Positions 57,868 through 64,000 of a DNA stretch of 64,000 nt are shown here, piece by piece. The DNA is from Cellulomonadaceae bacterium (lineage in GTDB: Bacteria; Actinomycetota; Actinomycetes; Actinomycetales; Cellulomonadaceae). Made by a program: the position numbers and the translations under genes. Numbering within the stretch: position 1 is the first letter of the stretch; each line of letters begins with the position of its first letter. The notes under the pieces are model-generated. The model searched no databases. It was given only the letters and a program-made list of their open reading frames with translations, and had not been told where the DNA came from. Where the stretch lies: contig JAIRQO010000011.1 of assembly GCA_031256435.1 (NCBI GenBank), positions 1 through 64,000 on the forward strand, read 5' to 3'.

Positions 57868-58123
57868 AGCGGTCAAACTCATCAGGGTCTGCAATTGCTT
57901 CAACATCGGCTCTGAACTGCGCCAAGTCAAGGCGAGGATACTGAGAAGACGATGCCGCGAAATCCTCGCGAGTAACGAATCGCCGAGGCCGCCTCAAGGG
58001 AATCAACTCGGCAATGTCATGCCCTCCCCGCGACACCGTGAATCGCTGACCGGCCTCAACCGAATCCATAATTTCGCGAGACCTCATACGGAGATCGCGC
58101 TGACTGATGGCCTCCATACTCAT
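57857..58123 (-). CDS. vapB: Phd/YefM-family antitoxin (VapB-type), second pair
   Basis: An 88-residue antitoxin with R-M-R-S-R-E-I-M-D-S-V-E-A-G-Q-R-F-T-V and G-G-H-D-I-A-E-L-I-P, typical Phd-type fold, then an acidic C-terminus. ATG 58123 is listed; ATG 58117 has the better GGGAG spacing. Confidence 0.8.
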   Translation of the reverse strand: MSMEAISQRDLRMRSREIMDSVEAGQRFTVSRGGHDIAELIPLRRPRRFVTREDFAASSSQYPRLDLAQFRADVEAIADPDEFDRYEQ

Positions 58124-58128
58124 ACTCC

Positions 58129-58143
58129 CATGGTAGCACCATG
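58129..58143. promoter_or_regulatory. operator of the second vapBC pair
   Basis: CATGGT-AGC-ACCATG is a perfect 6-bp-arm inverted repeat 5 bp before the antitoxin ATG and overlaps a possible -10 (TACCAT on the minus strand). Confidence 0.55.
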
Positions 58144-58197
58144 TGGCACATCAAGGTTTCCTGCCCGATGTATCCCCAAATCAGGATAGGCGACGAC

Positions 58198-58226
58198 GAG
58201 ATGCTGCGACTGCGCGCAGCATGACC
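58198..58226. repeat. dispersed palindromic repeat, module A
   Basis: GAGATGCTGCGACTGCGCG then CAGCATGACC form a compact hairpin. It lies between the antitoxin and the right direct repeat. Confidence 0.7.
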
Positions 58227-58247
58227 GGTGTGGGAAAAACCCGAAGA

Positions 58248-58331
58248 GTCGAGGTGACACCAGAACTCCTGAGCCAGAAATACCCTCTGTGATCATTGAG
58301 CACTGAGCCACCGCGACGTTGTGCGGTTGCA
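58248..58331. repeat. direct repeat, right copy (remnant of the XRE gene end)
   Basis: It still encodes V-T-P-E-L-L-S-Q-K-Y-P followed by a stop, but no upstream XRE gene, so it is a truncated duplicate of 57284-57367. Confidence 0.8.
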
Positions 58332-58347
58332 GTCCGACTCTGAAAGA

Positions 58348-58365
58348 CGTACGATTTCCCGTACG
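58348..58365. promoter_or_regulatory. YefM-type double-palindrome operator
   Basis: CGTACG at 58348-58353 and again at 58360-58365, 12 bp centre to centre. The E. coli yefM-yoeB operator uses two hexamer palindromes (core TGTACA) with the same 12-bp spacing. Confidence 0.75.
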
Positions 58366-58382
58366 AGTGTGAGGAGTATGCT

Positions 58383-58646
58383 ATGCCCACAATGTCAGCC
58401 GCTAGAGCGCGTGAGAGCCTGTACCCATTGCTGGCTCAGGTTAACGAGGATCGCGATGTAGTCCGTATCACATCCAGGCGGGGCAACGGTGTGCTCATGT
58501 CTGAGGCAGACTACGAGGCTATCCAAACCACCAACCACTTGTTCTCATCAGCCGCAAACTCACGCATCCTCATGCGATCGTTCGCCGAGTCGGACGCAGG
58601 TAACGTGGTCATAGAAGACCCAGATGCGTTCCTTGACGGCGAGTGA
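58383..58646 (+). CDS. yefM: antitoxin YefM
   Basis: An 87-residue Phd/YefM protein (S-A-A-R-A-R-E-S-L-Y-P-L-L, V-V-R-I-T-S-R-R-G-N-G-V-L-M-S-E-A-D-Y-E-A). Ribosome site GAGGAG at 58371. It represses the operon together with YoeB through the double palindrome. The toxin start overlaps its stop as GTGA. Confidence 0.9.
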   Translation: MPTMSAARARESLYPLLAQVNEDRDVVRITSRRGNGVLMSEADYEAIQTTNHLFSSAANSRILMRSFAESDAGNVVIEDPDAFLDGE

Positions 58647-58948
58647 TCGTCACCATGGATGAAGCGCGGGGACTCGAGTTTCGATTCCGAGCATGGACCG
58701 AGTTTGAGTGGTGGCTCGATCACGATCGCAAAACGGCAACGCGAATTCGAAGGCTCCTGAAGGAAACGCGGCGCACCCCGTTTGAGGGCACGGGGAAACC
58801 CGAACCGCTCAAGTATCACGTTGGGTTGAATGTGTGGTCACGCCGCATTACCGACGAACACCGCCTCGTGTATGACGTCCGCCCTCACGTGATCGTTGTC
58901 CACCAGGTTCGTTTCCACTACGACGATTTGGCCGCGGGTTGCTTCTAG
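58643..58948 (+). CDS. yoeB: mRNA interferase toxin YoeB/Txe
   Basis: A 101-residue RelE-superfamily toxin: R-R-T-P-F-E-G-T-G-K-P-E-P-L-K, W-S-R-R-I-T-D-E-H-R-L-V-Y and the terminal F-H-Y-D-D. The catalytic E, R, H and Y pattern of YoeB is conserved. It cleaves mRNA on the ribosome. Start GTG 58643. Confidence 0.92.
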   Translation: MIVTMDEARGLEFRFRAWTEFEWWLDHDRKTATRIRRLLKETRRTPFEGTGKPEPLKYHVGLNVWSRRITDEHRLVYDVRPHVIVVHQVRFHYDDLAAGCF

Positions 58949-58986
58949 AGCAACGGGGTTGGACAGGCTCAGCGGACGGAATTTGG

Positions 58987-59108
58987 GAGAGATGCTGCGA
59001 GTGTGCAGCATGACGGGGGTTTCGACCGACGGTGACCTCCGGTCACCTGGCTCAACCACCCGAGTAGTCATTCGACAACAAGATGCTGCGACTGCGTGCA
59101 GCATGACG
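58987..59108. repeat. dispersed palindromic repeats (A, B, A)
   Basis: Module A at 58987-59015 and 59079-59108 with module B (GGTTTCGACCGACGGTGACC ... GGCTCAACCACCC) at 59016-59059 between them. Lies between yoeB and the convergent DUF3040 gene. Confidence 0.8.
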
Positions 59109-59147
59109 GGACGGCTGAGCGCAGGCAGCCGGGGAAGAGCGGGAAGG

Positions 59148-59576
59148 TTAAGCACCTTGCTGTTCGCGGCGTTGATCCCAGCGGTCCTCGAGGTGGTTCA
59201 TGAAGCGGTCCTTGGTGGAGACCTTGGCGTTGGGAGTAGCAGCATTCGCGGAGCCTGCGCGTGCGTTGCCCGTCCCTGTGGTCCCATTTCCGGCGGCGGC
59301 CATGTCACCTTCGGTCTTCTTGGGGGTCACGGCAAAGGCCCACGCCAGTGAGCCGAACATCACGGCGAATCCCAGGACGCCCACAATCGGCTGCTGAATG
59401 GTCACGCCCAACAGGAGCACCACGAGTCCCAGTAGCACGCCAGCACCGGCGACGATGTAGCGCTTGAAGGGGCGCTTTTGCGTCCCCTGCAAGGTGTTGG
59501 CCAAGCGCGGATCGTCCTCTTGAAGCGCGCGCTCCAACTGGTCAAGAATGCGCTGCTCGTGCTCAGACAACGGCAT
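59148..59576 (-). CDS. DUF3040 membrane protein
   Basis: A 142-residue actinobacterial protein with the DUF3040 start M-P-L-S-E-H-E-Q-R-I-L-D-Q-L-E-R-A-L, two membrane helices (near residues 40-85) and a polar Gly/Ala/Thr-rich tail. Function unknown; in actinomycetes it is often found near dinB or the dcw cluster. ATG 59576 fits the family start; the frame to 59708 has no support. Confidence 0.85.
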   Translation of the reverse strand: MPLSEHEQRILDQLERALQEDDPRLANTLQGTQKRPFKRYIVAGAGVLLGLVVLLLGVTIQQPIVGVLGFAVMFGSLAWAFAVTPKKTEGDMAAAGNGTTGTGNARAGSANAATPNAKVSTKDRFMNHLEDRWDQRREQQGA

Positions 59577-59773
59577 GTCCACACCTTCCGTCCACTTCTG
59601 GGGCCGTCCACTTCTGTGAATAGACCACAAGGATACGGGGCACACCGTACCTGATGCGCAGTATGGCCGGGTTCTAGCCACGTCAGAAGGCTTTGCTGGT
59701 GGCACCATGCTGGCTCCGCTCTACACACCCTGCTTGCTCGGATCCCATCACGGGACGCCCACAACCGAGAGGT

Positions 59774-61006
59774 CTAATACCGTGCCGCCTGAAGGCGTGA
59801 CGTTCCCAAGGCAATTGACTTGCGCCCAAACTTTTGACGCACGGAGTCCAAGGCGATCTCCGCTTCCCGCTCCCCCGAGGGATTGATGGCTTCATCGAGA
59901 GTGATCTGCTCGGCGTGCCCTTCCCGCTTTACCAACCCCTCAGCCCGGACTCCCACCAACCTCACGGGCAAGCCCCGCGTGTCCACGGCGCCAAACAACT
60001 CCCGCACTGCCCGGAACACCACTTGGGCAACGTCCGTGGGTTCGGGCAGGGTCCGTGACCGGGACACGGTGTGGAAATCACTGGTCCGCACTTTGATAGC
60101 GATGGTCCGCGATACCCACCCGTGACTCCTCAACCGCCCGGCCACCTGGTCACACAGTGCTAACAGGCGCCCTTCGAGCACGCGAATATCGAACACGTCC
60201 TCGTGGAACGTGGTCTCGTTACTGATGGACTTCTCGCTGGTGCTGACCACCACGGGACGCGGATCGCGCGCCCAGGCCAGATTGTGCAAGTGCGCACCTG
60301 CCACTCGTCCAATCGCCCCCTGGAGAATGGTGAGATCCGTGTCAGCAAGTTCGGCCACCGTGGTGATCCCCCACCGGTGAAGCGTGGTAGCAGTCTTCTC
60401 CCCCACTCCCCACAAGGCCCCCACCGGAAGCGTGCGGACAAACGGGACCGAAGCGTCCTTGGGAACCAGGAGCAACCCGTCTGGTTTGGCGTGCGTAGAG
60501 GCAAGTTTGGCAAGGAACTTGTTCTGCGCAATCCCCACCGAGCACGTCACCCCATGTGTTTGCTGCACTCGGGCGCGCAACTGCGCTCCAATCACCGTGG
60601 GCGGACCCAACCGTCTGCGAGCGCCGGACACGTCCAGAAAAGCCTCGTCAATGCTCAGAGGTTCCACAATAGGAGTGATCTCTTTCATCATGCCCATCAC
60701 GGAATGCGATACTTCGGAGTACAACCGATGATCTGGTGGCACCACCACGGCGCGCGGACACAGTGCCATTGCCTGCCGCATGGGCAACGCTGAGTGAACA
60801 CCGAAGGCCCGCGCCTCGTACGTGGCGGCGAGCACCACGCCCCTGTCTCCCCCGCCAACAATCACGGGTTTGCCCCGTAACTCTGGCCGCCGAGTGAGTT
60901 CACAGGCGGCAAAGAACGCGTCCATGTCCACATGCATGATGGAGGTTCCGGTCTCGTCGGACCCCCAATCCCGCTTTGCCGTGGCAGACCGCGGCGCGTT
61001 ACTCAT
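59774..61006 (-). CDS. dinB: DNA polymerase IV (translesion, Y-family)
   Basis: A 410-residue Y-family polymerase: I-M-H-V-D-M-D-A-F-F-A with the first metal-binding Asp pair, S-I-D-E-A-F-L-D-V, the helix-hairpin-helix G-V-G-E-K-T-A-T-T-L, and the little-finger domain. It copies damaged templates. The promoter upstream carries a LexA box. ATG 61006 follows GAGGTGG. Confidence 0.95.
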   Translation of the reverse strand: MSNAPRSATAKRDWGSDETGTSIMHVDMDAFFAACELTRRPELRGKPVIVGGGDRGVVLAATYEARAFGVHSALPMRQAMALCPRAVVVPPDHRLYSEVSHSVMGMMKEITPIVEPLSIDEAFLDVSGARRRLGPPTVIGAQLRARVQQTHGVTCSVGIAQNKFLAKLASTHAKPDGLLLVPKDASVPFVRTLPVGALWGVGEKTATTLHRWGITTVAELADTDLTILQGAIGRVAGAHLHNLAWARDPRPVVVSTSEKSISNETTFHEDVFDIRVLEGRLLALCDQVAGRLRSHGWVSRTIAIKVRTSDFHTVSRSRTLPEPTDVAQVVFRAVRELFGAVDTRGLPVRLVGVRAEGLVKREGHAEQITLDEAINPSGEREAEIALDSVRQKFGRKSIALGTSRLQAARY

Positions 61007-61111
61007 GGTGCCACCTCACCCATGGTTCTATCACCAAACTCTCGTCCCTCGTTTTTCGTCGCACATCATCACCCCCTCAAAGATACCGCGCAGTGGTCAC
61101 TGCGTAGGTAC

Positions 61112-61140
61112 ATTATCGAACGAATGTTCTATTCTGTCAA
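61112..61140 (-). promoter_or_regulatory. dinB promoter with LexA box
   Basis: On the minus strand TTGACA (61140-61135) and GATAAT (61117-61112) with exactly 17 bp between. TCGAACGAATGTTCTA (61116-61131) inside it matches the actinobacterial SOS box TCGAACNNNNGTTCGA in all but one base. Damage induction of dinB is expected. Confidence 0.85.
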
Positions 61141-61164
61141 CTCTTGCGCTGGGCGTGTGCGCAC

Positions 61165-61315
61165 TTCCGAAGCACAACGGCGATTCCTGCGGTCATGCGC
61201 CCCAAATCCCACCCCCGGACCGCAATTCCGAAGCACAACGGCGATTCCTGCGGCCCAGCGCACCGAATCCCACCCCCCGGACCGCAGTTCCGAAGCACAA
61301 CGGCGATTCCTGCGG
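61165..61315. repeat. three 61-62-bp tandem repeats with 28-bp core
   Basis: A perfectly conserved core beginning TTCCGAAGCACAACGGCGAT lies at 61165-61192, 61226-61253 and 61288-61315. The last copy is bounded by the inverted repeat GGACCGCAG (61279-61287)/CTGCGGTCC (61310-61318). Intervening 33-34-bp segments resemble each other. Confidence 0.8.
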
Positions 61316-61427
61316 TCCGACTGGTCTGTACTCAGGGCGGCCTAGCCTCGGGTGGTCAGCACTCAGCCTCGCTTGCACTCAGGCTCGTCTGCGGCCAACC
61401 AATCCGCGCTCAGGCTACTCTGAGACC

Positions 61428-62519
61428 ATGCCCCCGGCGCGATCCTCCCGAGCGAACAAACGCCGCGGCGGGTCCACCAGAGCAGCACCAACGGCTTCTG
61501 GTACAAGAACCGCACACTCCAATACAAAAGCCACACCATCCGGACTGGAATCACGCTTCCCTACCGGCCCCGTCCCCATTAACACCGGCAACTGCGAGGT
61601 AATCCGGGACCGGGACCACAGCAACCGCGTCACGCTCATGGTGGGCGGCGTTCCTAGTTCCTACCTTGACCTCAACGATCCGGGATTCCTGGCCTTTGAG
61701 TACATGCAGCAGATGGCCGCCGTGGTGGATGCCGTGACCCACGGACCGCTGAAGATCCTGCACCTCGGAGCAGCGGGTTGCGCGCTGGCGCGGTATTGGG
61801 ATGCAGAACGCCCGGGGAGCAGGCAACTCGCTGTTGATATCGATGCGCGCCTCAATGAACGGGTACGCGCCTGGTTTGACCTGCCGCGAGCGCCCCGGTT
61901 GCGCCTGCGAGCAGCCGATGCTGCCGAGGTTCTTCGCACCACCCGCGCAAACACCTATGACGTGATTGTCAGGGATGTGTTCAGCGGCGCGGTCACCCCG
62001 GAGCACCTGATTGGCCTCGATGTAGCCGAGGCGGCCCGCGCCGCCCTGGCACCCGGCGGCGTCTACCTGGTGAACTGCGGAGACCGGCCACCGCTTACTC
62101 TTGCCCGACGAGAACTGGCCACCATCACCCGCGCGTTCACAACGCACGCACCGTCCGGCCACACGCTGCCCGCGCACGCTGCCCTCATCGCCGAACCCGG
62201 CATCCTCAAAGGCAGGCGCTACGGCAACCTCGTCATCGCCGCCGTCAAGCCGCCTGTGATACCCGACGACGAACCCAGTTCGTCCGGCTCTACACCCTCG
62301 TCCAATCCCCTTGCCATGTCCACCTCCGCAACAGCACCCGGACCGGCACCTTCGTCGAGCACACCAACGCAACTTACCCTGGCCGAATCACCCCTCACGT
62401 CCCCGGCACTCGCCCGCGCCCTGCGCGCGCTGCCCGTTCCCGCGCACATCCTCACCGGAACCGAGTTGACCAGATTCGCAGGGACTGCAGCGCCACTGAT
62501 CCCTCCGCACAATCGTTAA
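61428..62519 (+). CDS. spermidine-synthase-like (SpeE-fold) methyltransferase-type protein
   Basis: A 363-residue protein. The central Rossmann core has I-L-H-L-G-A-A-G-C-A-L-A-R (SAM-type glycine motif), A-V-D-I-D-A-R-L-N and V-I-V-R-D-V-F-S-G, like the actinobacterial 'fused MFS/spermidine synthase' group. The polyamine-binding residues are not clearly conserved, so aminopropyl transfer is doubtful. The first 50 and last 100 residues are low complexity (Ser/Pro/Thr/Ala). ATG 61428 starts the likely protein; the frame upstream covers antisense dinB. Confidence 0.75.
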   Translation: MPPARSSRANKRRGGSTRAAPTASGTRTAHSNTKATPSGLESRFPTGPVPINTGNCEVIRDRDHSNRVTLMVGGVPSSYLDLNDPGFLAFEYMQQMAAVVDAVTHGPLKILHLGAAGCALARYWDAERPGSRQLAVDIDARLNERVRAWFDLPRAPRLRLRAADAAEVLRTTRANTYDVIVRDVFSGAVTPEHLIGLDVAEAARAALAPGGVYLVNCGDRPPLTLARRELATITRAFTTHAPSGHTLPAHAALIAEPGILKGRRYGNLVIAAVKPPVIPDDEPSSSGSTPSSNPLAMSTSATAPGPAPSSSTPTQLTLAESPLTSPALARALRALPVPAHILTGTELTRFAGTAAPLIPPHNR

Positions 62520-62555
62520 GGGCGGACATTCGGCTGAGCCACCCAGTCCGCCGAG

Positions 62556-62647
62556 AAAACGGAACTCAACCCACCCACAATACGGAACTCAACCCATCTA
62601 GAAAACGGAACTCAAGCACCCAACAAAACGGAACTGTGCTGGTTGAC
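62556..62647. repeat. four 23-bp tandem repeats (iteron-like)
   Basis: AAAACGGAACTCAA-type units start at 62556, 62579, 62602 and 62625, exactly 23 bp apart; the first 11 bp are nearly invariant (copy 2 has AATACGG) and the fourth copy diverges after the core. They lie in the convergent gap between the spermidine-synthase-like and PAC2-family genes. Confidence 0.8.
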
Positions 62648-62708
62648 CTGCATTTTTACTCACCCCAGTACTGTTCAACGAGGTGTGCTATAGACGGCAC
62701 CCCTGCCC

Positions 62709-63686
62709 CTACTGCCAGGGGTCTCCTACGGTGGGGAAGGCTTCGCCCTGGTTGCCGTCCTGTTGGGCAAGGAAGCGTTCAAACTCTGCGGCCAGTTCAT
62801 CTGCGGTGGGAATCGGACCGTCGGCGTCAATGAGGCGCCCCGGCGTTCCCACTTGCGCGGTGAACCGGTCAAACTGCTGCTCCAGGGCGGTGACCACGGC
62901 CACGGCGTCATCATTCTTCCGCAGTTGACGCTCCAACTCGGAGGTCTCCTCGGACCGCTCCACGGCCAACCGCTCCGTCCGCAAATCCAACCCAGTCACG
63001 CGCTCCACGTGCTGCAGGGCAAACACCGCTCCGGGTGCGTACTCCATCTGCGCAAAGTAATGCGGAATGTGGACGGCAAAGCCCATGGCGTCCAACCCCG
63101 CCTCGCCCAACCGCAGTTCCATCAGCGCACTGAGGGAACTGGGCACCTTCACTTTGCCAAAGAAGGACGTGTAATCCTCGGTCAGCCCTGGCCGTGTCCC
63201 GTGAGCGGTCAGCCCCAGGGGTCGCGTATGCGGAACGCCCATGGGCAGGCCGTGGAAGCCCACGGTCAAGGTCACCCCAAACTGCTCAATCAACTGCCTG
63301 ATAATCACAATCAGACGTTCCCACTGAAGATCCGGCTCCATCCCGTGAAGCAGCAGAAACGCGGTGCCTTCCGCATCACGCAGGTGGTCAATGACCATGA
63401 ACGGCTGCTCGTATTCAGTGTATCGATCCGTCTCAAAGGTCATCAGCGATCTCTTGGACCGATAATCCAAAATCATGTCCGTGTTGAAGGTGACAATCCG
63501 ATGCGTCTCGCAGTTGTCCAGCAGATGCTTGGCCGCCACGTGACCCACCGCGCCGGCATCAACAAATCCCTTGAGGGTGTGCAGCATGACGGGCCCTGAC
63601 GCGCCAGGCTCAGCCGTCAACCCCAGCCGCTCCACAGCAGTGCGGTTCACCCGGGCCATCCCCGTGAATGTGCGCTTGATTTTCAT
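62709..63686 (-). CDS. PAC2-family protein (proteasome assembly chaperone-like)
   Basis: A 325-residue protein of the bacterial PAC2 (DUF75) group: P-V-M-L-H-T-L-K-G-F-V-D-A-G-A-V near the N-terminus and H-G-L-P-M-G-V-P-H-T-R-P. A role as a proteasome assembly chaperone is established only for archaeal/eukaryotic relatives; the actinobacterial function is unknown. ATG 63686 follows GGAGGGTGG; ATG 63701 lies further upstream. Confidence 0.8.
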   Translation of the reverse strand: MKIKRTFTGMARVNRTAVERLGLTAEPGASGPVMLHTLKGFVDAGAVGHVAAKHLLDNCETHRIVTFNTDMILDYRSKRSLMTFETDRYTEYEQPFMVIDHLRDAEGTAFLLLHGMEPDLQWERLIVIIRQLIEQFGVTLTVGFHGLPMGVPHTRPLGLTAHGTRPGLTEDYTSFFGKVKVPSSLSALMELRLGEAGLDAMGFAVHIPHYFAQMEYAPGAVFALQHVERVTGLDLRTERLAVERSEETSELERQLRKNDDAVAVVTALEQQFDRFTAQVGTPGRLIDADGPIPTADELAAEFERFLAQQDGNQGEAFPTVGDPWQ

Positions 63687-63889
63687 GGTCCACCCTCCCA
63701 TGGCAGTGGTCCCGCCATGATGCCACCCTCAGCCGTCCGCCCTCGGCAGCCCTCCCGAGCCTGACGCAATGTGTGTCACGCCAGTGCCCACCTGCGCCAC
63801 CGCTACCAATTTCACGCCCAACGTGGAAAAATGGATGGCCGCAGAATTGGCAGTGTCAACGGAACCCAGGACCGCGCGGGAGGTGGAGT

Positions 63890-64000
63890 TTGCCGGACAT
63901 CGCGAGCGAGATTGCCCACGAGCAGGGGGTAGTGGATACCCTCTACTCTCGTCTCGACGAGTTACGTCAGGTAGCCCGTTCTCGTTTGGCTGAAGTGCGA
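63890..64000 (+). CDS. N-terminus of a probable UvrD-like DNA helicase, runs off window
   Basis: Thirty-seven codons from TTG 63890, six nt after GGGAGG: L-P-D-I-A-S-E-I-A-H-E-Q-G-V-V-D-T-L-Y-S-R-L-D-E-L. The pattern E-Q-x-x-V-D-x-L-Y-x-R-L-D-E-L is the usual start of actinobacterial HelD-like/UvrD-like ATP-binding helicases. No helicase motif is yet visible, so the call is by N-terminal pattern only. Confidence 0.6.
   Translation, partial: MPDIASEIAHEQGVVDTLYSRLDELRQVARSRLAEVR

Larger units (their letters stand above)
61007..61427. other. intergenic region: dinB promoter and 61-bp repeats
   Basis: 421 bp between the divergent dinB and the spermidine-synthase-like gene. It holds the LexA-controlled promoter (61112-61140) and three direct repeats (61165-61315). 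The long plus-strand open frame from 60822 through it is an artefact of the antisense of dinB. Confidence 0.7.

Noticed and set aside
61165..61315. Looks like a small CRISPR array (28-bp repeats, 33-34-bp spacers)
   Set aside because: The two 'spacers' are nearly identical to each other, so it is a 61-62-bp tandem repeat; no cas genes are nearby.
60822..61427. N-terminal 202-residue extension of the spermidine-synthase-like protein
   Set aside because: It is antisense to dinB and then runs through the dinB promoter and the 61-bp repeats; the ATG at 61428 gives a normal protein.
63579..63600. Half of a module A repeat (GTGCAGCATGACGG) inside the PAC2-family gene
   Set aside because: It encodes the conserved P-V-M-L-H-T stretch of the family, so the resemblance is probably coincidental.

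Overview
The window is a chromosomal segment of a moderately high-GC Gram-positive actinomycete (Actinomycetota). Supporting points are the mraZ-rsmH-ftsL-ftsI-murEF-mraY-murD-ftsW-murGC cluster, the yajC-secD-secF-rel and ruvCAB blocks, a DUF3040 protein, a PAC2-family protein, and many GTG starts and probably leaderless promoters. MurE carries D-D-P-H where meso-diaminopimelate ligases carry D-N-P-R, so a lysine- or ornithine-type wall as in Actinomycetaceae or Bifidobacteriaceae fits better. I cannot name a genus from sequence alone.

Layout. 1-10.7 kb: partial terC, uvrB (+), then the minus-strand run alaS, ruvX, mltG, aroE, mltG (a second mltG copy) plus rpsD. 11.0-12.1 kb: a DUF433/PIN toxin-antitoxin pair. 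12.3-25.3 kb: rarA, a secreted DUF11-like protein, a hisS-aspS-acetyltransferase-deaminase group, DUF349, cyclophilin, a metallo-hydrolase and rel. 25.3-33.5 kb: secF, secD, yajC, ruvB, ruvA, an inverted MFS gene, ruvC, yebC. 33.6-47.9 kb: the dcw cell wall/division cluster, which stops at murC with no ftsQ, ftsA or ftsZ following.

48.1-58.9 kb is an accessory defence/toxin-antitoxin island. It holds an intact MNT/HEPN pair, a second MNT/HEPN pair in decay, two PIN-toxin (VapBC) pairs, a YefM/YoeB pair and a compact restriction-modification locus (GIY-YIG-like/helicase/N6-methylase fusion plus a small motif-I-only methylase partner) with a divergent XRE controller and shared palindromic operator. 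Between the first VapBC pair and the R-M genes lies about 650 nt with no credible ORF but with nested complementary helices, GNRA and UACG hairpins, a sigma70-like promoter and a strong intrinsic terminator. I interpret it as a large structured noncoding RNA, and it is the best candidate for something undescribed here. 59.1-64 kb: DUF3040, dinB behind a LexA-boxed promoter, a spermidine-synthase-like protein, a PAC2-family protein and the first 37 codons of a probable UvrD-like helicase.

Two genome-scale habits stand out. Dispersed bipartite palindromic repeats (modules A and B below) sit in many intergenic gaps. Short tandem arrays of 10, 16, 17, 22-23, 23 and about 61 bp recur at gene ends and in leaders; two of them overlap the stop codons of uvrB and rel.
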